Part shown: positions 58,224 to 64,000 of the stretch, in pieces
Layout: the number at the start of each line of letters is the position of its first letter
How positions within the stretch are numbered: position 1 is the first letter of the stretch
Origin: Streptomyces albogriseolus
Lineage (GTDB): Bacteria > Actinomycetota > Actinomycetes > Streptomycetales > Streptomycetaceae
Direction: 5' to 3'
NCBI GenBank assembly: GCA_014650475.1
Contig: BMVA01000016.1
Coordinates: forward strand, 1-64,000
DNA length: 64,000 nucleotides
Notes under the pieces: generated by a model
What the model was told of the DNA's origin: nothing
Seen by the model: the letters and a program-made list of their open reading frames with translations, nothing else
Databases searched by the model: none
Translations under genes and position numbers: made by a program

Positions 58224-58418
58224 TCACGGCCGCAGACCGCTGACGATGTCCGCCGTGGCCGTCAGGCCGCTGTGGATCGTGGGGGCGATGCTCGTGCTGG
58301 CCAGGTAGAAGCCCAGCAGCAGGCAGACCAGGGCATGCGAGATCTTCAGCCCGCCGTTGCGCAGGAAGATCACCGCCAGGACCGAGAGCAGCAGCACCAC
58401 AGAGATGGAAATGGCCAT
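58224..58418 (-). CDS. Small conserved membrane protein
   Basis: 64 residues from ATG 58418, with GGAGGAGG upstream. Two hydrophobic segments: residues 2-19 (AISISVVLLLSVLAVIF) and about 28-46 (LVCLLLGFYLAST), separated by a short basic loop (LRNGGLKIS). The C-terminus (SGLTATADIVSGLRP) is characteristic of a 64-residue Streptomyces family, to my recollection often multi-copy in the genus. Function unknown. The 146 bp downstream contain no gene that I can support. Confidence 0.75.
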   Translation of the reverse strand: MAISISVVLLLSVLAVIFLRNGGLKISHALVCLLLGFYLASTSIAPTIHSGLTATADIVSGLRP

Positions 58419-58519
58419 CGTCAACCTCCTCCGCCACGCCTGTTTCGCGGCGTTCGGCCGCAAGTGTGGCGTAGCGAAGGGTTCGTCCGGGCGGCTGACC
58501 TGTCCGCCGAACGTGTGGT

Positions 58520-59383
58520 TCACACCGTCCGGTGGGCGTCGAGGAACGTCTCCAGTCCCGCGAGGTCGTCGGTGTTGAGGTGGTCGACGTCCGCCGCGAC
58601 CAGTTCGCCCCACAGCGCGTCCCGCGCGGGACCGGGCACGTCCGGGGTGGCCCAGAACCGCACCCGCTGTCCACGGGCGTGGGCCGCGCCCACCAGCGTG
58701 CGCAGTTTCCGGCGTTCCGCCGAGGGGAACGCGCCGACGCCCCGCCAGGTGAAGTGGAGCGTCCAGTTGTCGCTGATGAGCGGCGCGAAGGAGGCCGGGG
58801 CGGGGCCGCCGAGGTCGGTGAGCCGGCCGTCGTAGAAGGCATGGCGGACCCGCTGGGCCTCCATGGGCGCGCGGGCGGCGCGGTCGCCGGAGACGACGGC
58901 GGTGACCGGCCCGGGGAACACCCTGCCGTGGGCGTACGTCGTGAACAGGCCCTTGTAGCGGCGCAGTCGGCGGTCGAGCTCCGCGTACGTGGACGCGCCC
59001 TCCGTCTTGAGGTCGATCAGCAGCTGGAGCGAGCCGCGGTCGCCGCGGTACACCGTGCCGCGGTTGGCGCGGACCCGGGCCGCGAGCGGGTCCAGGTACA
59101 GCAACTCCAGGGTGCGGGCGGGGTCGAGGTCCTCGGGGTCGTGGGCGACCAGCAGCTGTCCGCCGACGAGGTGGACGTCCGCCTCGACGCTGCCGAAGCG
59201 GTGGTCGAGGGCGTCGAACAGCGGGCGGGGGTGCTCGTAGTCGTTGTGGGCGTGGGCGCGCCACAACGGGCGGGGGCGGTGCGGACGGTGGCCCGCGAGG
59301 GCCTGCGCCGCGGGAAGGGCGACCGGGCTCGCGAGGGCGGCGCCGAGGGCGGTGAGGGCTCTGCGACGGGTGGTGAGGGCCAT
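58520..59383 (-). CDS. Tat-exported phosphodiesterase-like (GDPD/PI-PLC family) protein
   Basis: 287 residues from ATG 59383, with GGGAGG upstream. Signal peptide with a twin-Arg stretch TTRRRALTALG, a hydrophobic core, and an ALA cleavage region near residue 28. The TIM-barrel starts WRAHAHNDYEHPRPLFDALDHRFGSVEADVHLV, the His-Asn and Glu-Asp pairs of the glycerophosphodiester phosphodiesterase/PI-PLC superfamily. AHDPEDL and LLIDLKT follow. The form is that of the AIM6-like subgroup; substrate not known. It probably acts outside the cell on phosphodiesters. Confidence 0.85.
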   Translation of the reverse strand: MALTTRRRALTALGAALASPVALPAAQALAGHRPHRPRPLWRAHAHNDYEHPRPLFDALDHRFGSVEADVHLVGGQLLVAHDPEDLDPARTLELLYLDPLAARVRANRGTVYRGDRGSLQLLIDLKTEGASTYAELDRRLRRYKGLFTTYAHGRVFPGPVTAVVSGDRAARAPMEAQRVRHAFYDGRLTDLGGPAPASFAPLISDNWTLHFTWRGVGAFPSAERRKLRTLVGAAHARGQRVRFWATPDVPGPARDALWGELVAADVDHLNTDDLAGLETFLDAHRTV

Positions 59384-59561
59384 GCTCTGCCTCCCTGAGG
59401 TGCCGTACGGGGTCCCCGCGAGTATGGGGTCCCGTGGCACGCGAAAAGCAGAGGCGTGCGAGGAGTTGGCCGGTTCGCCGTCGCCCGTTCACCGGAGCCG
59501 CACGCGAACGGCGGCGGCCCGTCCCCTCGGGGGGAGGGACGGGCCGCCGGCTTCTCCTCCG

Positions 59562-60638
59562 TCAGGGCGCCCGCAGATCCACCAGCTTCGCCAGTGCCTC
59601 CCGGTGGGCGCCCGCCGTGCCGTAGGCGATCGAGTCGGCCTTGGCGCGCTTGAGGCGCAGATGCACCGGGTGTTCCCAGGTCATGCCGATGCCGCCGTGC
59701 AGTTGCAGGGCCTCCTCGGCGGCGCGGACGGCGACGGGCGCCGCGTAGGCCTGGGCCACGGTGACCGACACATCCGTGTCCTCGCCGGTCGCGAGGGCGT
59801 CGGCGGCGGCCCGTGCGGCGGCGCGGAGGCTGACGACCTCCAGCCACAGCTGGGCGAGCCGGTGCTTGAGCGCCTGGAACCCGCCGACGGGCCGGTTGAA
59901 CTGCTTGCGGTCCTTCAGGTACCGCACGGTTTCGGTCAACGCCCACTCGGCGACGCCGAGTTGCTCCGAGGCGAGCAGTCCCGCCCCGGCGCGCAGGGCG
60001 CGTCGCACGGCGGGCTCCGCGTCGCCGACGCGGCGGCCCGGTGCGGCGTCGAGGGCGACGCGGGCGAGGGGCCGGGTGAGGTCGAGGGACGTCTGCGGGG
60101 TGACGGTGACCGCGTCGGCCGTCACCGCGTAGAGCCCGCCGTCGTCCGCCGGTACGAGCAGGACGTCGGCGACGACGGCGTCCGCGATGCCCGTCAGCTC
60201 GCCGTGCAGGGCGCCGCCGTCCGCGCGGACGGCGGCAAACGCGGCGCCGGGGGCGGTGTGCAGGCCGACGGCGAGCGCGCCGATCACGCGTCCGGACGCC
60301 AGGCCGCCGAGCAGGTCGTCGCCGTCCGCGCAGGCCAGCAGCGCCTCGGTGGCCACCACGGCGCTCGTCAGGTACGGCACGGGAGCGACCGCGCGCCCCA
60401 ACTCCTCCAGGACGACGGCGGCTTCGCGGTGGGTCGCGCCCTGGCCGCCCCGGTCCTCGGGGACCAGCAGCCCGGCGAGGCCCATGCCGTCGGCGAGGGT
60501 CTTCCACAGGGCCGGGTCGTGCGGGGCGTCCGACTCGGCGCGGGCGAGCACGGACGTCGTGTCGCAGTGGTCGGTGAGCAGGTCCCGGACGGCGGCGCGC
60601 AGCGCCTCTTCCTCCTCCGAGTACAGAAGATCGCTCAT
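59562..60638 (-). CDS. Acyl-CoA dehydrogenase (short partner)
   Basis: 358 residues from ATG 60638, overlapping the upstream gene by four bases (ATGA). N-terminal helical domain (LLYSEEEEALRAAVRDLLTDHCD, GLAGLLVPEDRGGQGATHREAAVVLEELGRAVAP), a reduced beta-domain, and the C-terminal helices with LQLHGGIGMTWEHPVHLRLKRAKAD. The FAD-binding WITN block of typical enzymes is not clear, so it may act as the partner of the larger neighbour in an alpha2beta2 enzyme, as known for actinobacterial steroid side-chain dehydrogenases. Confidence 0.9.
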   Translation of the reverse strand: MSDLLYSEEEEALRAAVRDLLTDHCDTTSVLARAESDAPHDPALWKTLADGMGLAGLLVPEDRGGQGATHREAAVVLEELGRAVAPVPYLTSAVVATEALLACADGDDLLGGLASGRVIGALAVGLHTAPGAAFAAVRADGGALHGELTGIADAVVADVLLVPADDGGLYAVTADAVTVTPQTSLDLTRPLARVALDAAPGRRVGDAEPAVRRALRAGAGLLASEQLGVAEWALTETVRYLKDRKQFNRPVGGFQALKHRLAQLWLEVVSLRAAARAAADALATGEDTDVSVTVAQAYAAPVAVRAAEEALQLHGGIGMTWEHPVHLRLKRAKADSIAYGTAGAHREALAKLVDLRAP

Positions 60639-61816
60639 CGGGCGAGGTCCTTCCAGGCGACGTCCTTGTCGGTGCGCGGCTCGGCGGGCAGGCCCAGGAC
60701 GCGCTCGGCGACGATGTTCAGCAGGACCTCGCTGGTCCCGCCCTCGATGCTGTTGCCCTTGGAGCGCAGATAGCGGTAGCCGGCGTCGCGTCCGGTGAAG
60801 TCGACCAGTTCGGGGCGGCGCATGGTCCAGTCGTCGTACAACAGCCCTTCTTCGCCGCGCAGTTCCACCTCCAGGCCGCTGATCTCCTGGTTGAGGCGGG
60901 CGAAGGCGAGCTTCATGCCGGCGCCCTCGGGGCCGGGCTGTCCTGCGACGAGCTGCTGGCGCAGGCGTTCACCGGTGAGCCGGGCGACCTCCGCCTCGAC
61001 CCACAGCTTCAGCAGCCGCTGGTGCAGGTCGTGGGTGCGCAGTCCGGGGCGTTCGCGCCAGGTACTGGCGACCGGGCCGATCATGCCGCCCTCGCGGGGC
61101 AGCCGCATGCCGCCGATGGCGACGCGCTCGTTGTTCAGGGTGGTCTGGGCGACCCGCCAGCCGTCGCCGGTCCCGCCGAGGCGGCGGTCGTCGGGGATGC
61201 GGACGCCGGTGAGGAACACCTCGTTGAACTCGGCCTCGCCGGTGATCTGGCGCAGCGGCCGCACCTCGACGCCGGGGTCGGTCATGTCGCACACGAAGTA
61301 GGTGATGCCCCGGTGCTTGGGCACGTCCGGGTCGGTGCGGGCGATGAGGATGGCCCAGCGGGCGAGGTGGGCGCTGGACGTCCACACCTTCTGCCCGTTG
61401 ACCACCCAGCCGTCGCCCTCACGCACCGCGCGCGTGCCTAGCGCGGCCAGGTCGGAGCCGGCGCCGGGCTCGCTGAACAGCTGGCACCAGACCTCCTCCC
61501 CGGTCCACAGCGGCCGCAGGAAGCGCGCCTTCTGCTCGTCGGTGCCGTACTGGAGGATGGTGGGGGCGGCCATGCCCAGACCGATGCCGATGCGGCGCGG
61601 GTCGTTGTCGGGGGCGCCGGCGGCCTCCAGTTCGGCGTCGACGACGGCCTGGAGGGAGCGCGGCAGGCCGAGCCCGCCGAGTCCCTCGGGGAAGTGGACC
61701 CAGGCGAGTCCGGCGTCGAAGCGGGCGCGCAGGAAGTCCAGGCGCCCGGTCTCGGCGGGCGGGTGCGCGGCCAGCAACTCCTGGGTGCGGCGGCGCAGTT
61801 CGTCTGCGTCGGTCAT
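60635..61816 (-). CDS. Acyl-CoA dehydrogenase (long partner)
   Basis: 393 residues from ATG 61816; start and stop overlap the neighbouring genes by four bases each. FAD/substrate region: QLFSEPGAGSDLAALGTRA, GWVVNGQKVWTSSAHLARWAIL, and the C-terminal YRYLRSKGNSIEGGTSEVLLNIVAERVLGLP with the flavin adenine-binding segment. It resembles long-chain or steroid-type FadE enzymes paired with shorter subunits. Together with the preceding and following genes it forms a compact operon read from about 62790 to 59562. Confidence 0.92.
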   Translation of the reverse strand: MTDADELRRRTQELLAAHPPAETGRLDFLRARFDAGLAWVHFPEGLGGLGLPRSLQAVVDAELEAAGAPDNDPRRIGIGLGMAAPTILQYGTDEQKARFLRPLWTGEEVWCQLFSEPGAGSDLAALGTRAVREGDGWVVNGQKVWTSSAHLARWAILIARTDPDVPKHRGITYFVCDMTDPGVEVRPLRQITGEAEFNEVFLTGVRIPDDRRLGGTGDGWRVAQTTLNNERVAIGGMRLPREGGMIGPVASTWRERPGLRTHDLHQRLLKLWVEAEVARLTGERLRQQLVAGQPGPEGAGMKLAFARLNQEISGLEVELRGEEGLLYDDWTMRRPELVDFTGRDAGYRYLRSKGNSIEGGTSEVLLNIVAERVLGLPAEPRTDKDVAWKDLAR

Positions 61817-62790
61817 GCGGCGGCTCCGTTCTCCCGCGACGGCAGCACGGTGACGCGGCCGGTGGTGACGCCGTCGGCGACCCGCTGCACCGCGTCGGCG
61901 GCCCCGGCCAGCGGCACGCGTTCGCTCACCAGCGGCTTGATCGCGCCCCGGGCGGCGAGTCCGGTGAGCTGTTCGTGGCAGTGCTGGACCAGCTTGGGGT
62001 TCTTGGTGTTGTACAGGCCCCAGTGCAGGCCGAGGACCGCGTAATTCTTGATCAGGGCGTGGTTGAGGGCGGGGCTCGGGATGGCGCCGCTCGCGAAGCC
62101 GACGATCACGATGCGGCCCTCGAAGGCGACGGTCTTGGCGGACTGGGTGTACGCCTCGCCGCCGACCGGGTCGAAGATCACGTCCGCGCCGCGTCCGCCG
62201 GTGGCCTCCTTGACCGCGGCGACGACGTCCTGTTCCCGCCGGTCGATCACCACGTCGCAGCCCAGGTCGCGGGCCACGGCGGCCTTGCCTGCGCCGCCCG
62301 CCACGCCGATGACGGTGGCGCCGGCCGCCTTGCCGAGCTGCACGGCGGCGCTGCCCACCCCGCCCGCGGCGGCGTGCACGAGCAGGGTCTCTCCGGCCTC
62401 CAGGCGGGCCCGCCGGTGCAGGGCGAACCAGGCCGTCTGGTAGCCGATGTGCAGGGCGGCGGCCTCGGCGTCGTCCAGCGCGTCCGGCGCGGGCAGCAGT
62501 GCGGCGGCGTCCGCGACGGCGTACTCGGCGAAACCGCCGTGCGGCAGCGCCGGGTTGGCGATCACCCGGCGGCCGTCCTCGGTCTCGCCGCAGATCTCGA
62601 CGCCCGGTGTGAACGGCAGCGGCGGCCGCACCTGGTACTGGCCCCGGCACATCAGGGCGTCCGGGAAGTTGATGTTGGCGGCGCGTACCCGGAGCAGCAC
62701 CTGCCCCGCGCCGGGGGTCGGCCGTTCGACGTCCGCGAGGCGCATCACCTCGCCCGGCTCGCCGAGTTCGTGCACTTGCCATGCCTGCAT
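61813..62790 (-). CDS. NADPH:quinone oxidoreductase-like zinc-less alcohol dehydrogenase family protein
   Basis: 325 residues from ATG 62790. MDR superfamily: GroES-like first half (LADVERPTPGAGQVLLRVRAANINFPDALMCRGQY, FTPGVEICGETEDG), then the Rossmann motif LVHAAAGGVGSAAVQLGKAAGA. No zinc ligands are seen. QOR-like enzymes reduce quinones or enoyl-thioesters, and the pairing with acyl-CoA dehydrogenases suggests an enoyl substrate. First gene of the operon, about 105 bp from the XRE-cupin gene on the same strand. Confidence 0.92.
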   Translation of the reverse strand: MQAWQVHELGEPGEVMRLADVERPTPGAGQVLLRVRAANINFPDALMCRGQYQVRPPLPFTPGVEICGETEDGRRVIANPALPHGGFAEYAVADAAALLPAPDALDDAEAAALHIGYQTAWFALHRRARLEAGETLLVHAAAGGVGSAAVQLGKAAGATVIGVAGGAGKAAVARDLGCDVVIDRREQDVVAAVKEATGGRGADVIFDPVGGEAYTQSAKTVAFEGRIVIVGFASGAIPSPALNHALIKNYAVLGLHWGLYNTKNPKLVQHCHEQLTGLAARGAIKPLVSERVPLAGAADAVQRVADGVTTGRVTVLPSRENGAAA

Positions 62791-62895
62791 GCGGGGCCTC
62801 CACGGGACGGTGAACGTCGTCTTCGCTGACCGGGTCCCCGCATACTAAGCGGTCGCTTGCCTCAAGGGAACCGTCCCGCTCCCTCGGGCCGCACC

Positions 62896-63468
62896 TCATC
62901 CCTTCCTCGGCCGCGCCCGCACGTGCATCCGCTCCCCCTGCGGCCCGAAGAGGCTGAGGAACTCCACCGGCCCCTCCCCCGTCGACCCGAACCAGTGCGG
63001 CACGCGCGTGTCGAACTCGGCCGCCTCGCCCGCCGTCAGCACCACGTCGTGGTCGCCCAGGACCAGACGCAGTTTTCCGGAGAGCACGTACAGCCACTCG
63101 TAGCCCTCGTGCGTGCGCGGGTCGGGCTCCAGCTTCCGCTTCGGTTCGAGCACCTTGTACGCCTGGAGCCCGCCGGGCTGCCGGGTGAGCGGCCAGTGGG
63201 TGCGTCCGCCGCGCTCGATCGGCCGGGCGCGCACCCGAGGATCGCCCACCGGGGGCGCGCCGACCAGCTCGTCCAGCGACACCTGGTGGGCCTGGGCGAT
63301 GGGCAGCAGCAGGTCCAGGCCGGGTTTGCGCTGTCCGGACTCCAGCCGGGACAGGGTGCTCACGGAGATGCCGGTCGCCTCCGCCAGCGCCGCGAGTGTC
63401 ACCTCCCGCTCCTTCCGGATCCGGCGCAGCCGGGGGCCCACTTCCGCGAGAACGTCGTCCGTCACCAT
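62896..63468 (-). CDS. XRE-family regulator with C-terminal cupin
   Basis: 190 residues from ATG 63468. HTH (about 9-63): GPRLRRIRKEREVTLAALAEATGISVSTLSRLESGQRKPGLDLLLPIAQAH. Cupin (about 110-180): EGYEWLYVLSGKLRLVLGDHDVVLTAGEAAEFDTRVPHWFG, lacking several of the metal His, so it may bind a ligand without metal. Such regulators control catabolic or antioxidant genes. Promoter sequences indicate a leaderless mRNA. It is divergent from the flavoprotein gene and upstream of the acyl-CoA dehydrogenase operon, both possible targets. Confidence 0.9.
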   Translation of the reverse strand: MVTDDVLAEVGPRLRRIRKEREVTLAALAEATGISVSTLSRLESGQRKPGLDLLLPIAQAHQVSLDELVGAPPVGDPRVRARPIERGGRTHWPLTRQPGGLQAYKVLEPKRKLEPDPRTHEGYEWLYVLSGKLRLVLGDHDVVLTAGEAAEFDTRVPHWFGSTGEGPVEFLSLFGPQGERMHVRARPRKG

Positions 63469-63474
63469 GCGGAC

Positions 63475-63503
63475 ATTGCAGGTTCGGCAAACTTGTTTGT
63501 CAA
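63475..63503 (-). promoter_or_regulatory. Promoter of the XRE-cupin gene with a dyad over its -35
   Basis: On the minus strand, TTGACA (63503-63498), 17 bp, TGCAAT (63480-63475), then six bases to the ATG at 63468, so the transcript should start at or beside the start codon. The dyad GGCAAAC-TT-GTTTGTC (63486-63501, one mismatch) overlaps the -35 and is a good candidate for self-binding. Confidence 0.7.
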
Positions 63504-63546
63504 TCCGCGGCTGCCGGAGCGACCGTCGGCAGTGGAGGTGGTCACG

Positions 63547-64000
63547 ATGACCGAGCAGGACTCGAACGACAGCCGCTACGACGTGGTCGTGGTGGGCGGA
63601 GGAGCGGCGGGGCTGTCCGCCGCGCTGGTGCTGGGGCGGGCCCGGCACCGCACGCTGGTGGTCGACGCGGGCGAGCCGCGCAACGCGCCGTCGGCGCACA
63701 TGCAGGGCTACCTGAGCCGGGACGGTATGCCGCCGGCGGAGTTCCTGGCGCTCGGCCGGGAGGAGATCGCGCGCTACGGCGTGGAGCTGGTCCGGGACCG
63801 GGTGACGGACGTCGCCCGGGGTGAGGACTTCACGGTGGCGCTGGAGCGGGGCGGGAGGGTGCGCGCCCGGCGGCTGGTCGTGGCGACGGGGCTGAAGGAC
63901 GAGATGCCGGACGTCCCCGGGGTCGCCGAGCGGTTCGGGCGGGACGTGCTGCACTGCCCGTTCTGCCACGGCTGGGAGGTGCGCGACGAGCCCTTCGGGG
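63547..64000 (+). CDS. Thioredoxin reductase-like FAD-dependent oxidoreductase, C-terminus outside window
   Basis: About 151 residues are visible from ATG 63547, with GGAGG upstream. FAD motif VVVVGGGAAGLSAALVLGRARHRTLVVDAG, the MQGYLSRDG block, LVVATGLKDEMPDVPG, and the redox motif CPFCHGWE with the CxxC pair of thioredoxin-reductase-like enzymes. Similar proteins act alone or with an arsenite/Trx partner. It is divergent from the XRE-cupin gene, which may control it. The NADPH domain would continue beyond the window. Confidence 0.9.
   Translation, partial: MTEQDSNDSRYDVVVVGGGAAGLSAALVLGRARHRTLVVDAGEPRNAPSAHMQGYLSRDGMPPAEFLALGREEIARYGVELVRDRVTDVARGEDFTVALERGGRVRARRLVVATGLKDEMPDVPGVAERFGRDVLHCPFCHGWEVRDEPFG

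Overview
The window is a high-GC (about 72%) stretch of an actinomycete chromosome, almost certainly Streptomyces. GTG starts are common, genes are densely packed, and many families here are typical of Streptomyces (DUF5134, DUF5709, DUF5997, DUF6214, DUF6397, conservon roadblock proteins, DUF3516 helicase, type B L31). From memory, the order pectate lyase - ung - heterodimeric ABC exporter - type B L31 - DUF3516 helicase - xylA/xylB resembles the left-centre part of the S. coelicolor chromosome; I could not check this. I see no phage, plasmid, IS element, rRNA, tRNA or CRISPR array.

Layout. 1-8.1 kb: truncated FUSC membrane protein, DUF5134 protein, M56 metallopeptidase whose 3' end is copied twice in tandem, PAP2 phosphatase, self-regulated-looking TetR, and a divergent pair of secreted proteins (LVIVD beta-propeller and DUF305 lipoprotein). 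8.2-13 kb: FprA-like reductase, a scar with remnants of an amidase and a TetR gene back to back, an APH-like kinase, and a divergent ArsR/Old Yellow Enzyme pair with two matching operators. 13-22 kb: secreted pectate lyase with an elaborate promoter, PaaX, PadR coupled to a TIM-barrel glycosidase-like protein, AidB-like acyl-CoA dehydrogenase, BNR propeller, uracil-DNA glycosylase overlapping an N-acetylglucosamine kinase-like gene, and a CbiX-like protein. 22-31.5 kb: second FUSC protein divergent from Lrp, HAD hydrolase, DUF4142 protein, a LysR effector-domain protein without HTH divergent from DUF5997, a MerR regulator fused to a sliding-clamp-like domain, and a KhtTU-type K+/H+ antiporter. 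31.7-39 kb: tandem USP protein, DUF1254 protein, YjbQ, flavin monooxygenase, MltG, multidrug-type ABC exporter divergent from MarR. 39-48.5 kb: asymmetric heterodimeric ABC exporter, DUF5709, L31 type B, membrane metal-dependent hydrolase, DUF3516 helicase, TesB. 48.5-54 kb: DUF6397, orphan roadblock protein, PPOX flavoenzyme, a broken conservon GTPase remnant, methyltransferase, and small or hypothetical genes. 54-64 kb: xylose catabolism cluster (xylA, xylB, ROK regulator), small membrane protein, Tat-exported phosphodiesterase, two acyl-CoA dehydrogenases and a quinone oxidoreductase in a translationally coupled operon, XRE-cupin regulator and the start of a thioredoxin-reductase-like flavoprotein.

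The clearest functional units are the xylose locus, the two ABC exporter loci, the KhtTU pair, the acyl-CoA dehydrogenase operon and the pectate lyase. The most unusual items are the MerR-clamp fusion with an internal start, the tandemly copied tail of the M56 gene, the scar where two divergent genes lost their 5' halves together, and the frameshifted conservon GTPase remnant. Regulation is often legible: at least ten intergenic dyads sit over promoters or start codons of regulator genes or their divergent neighbours.
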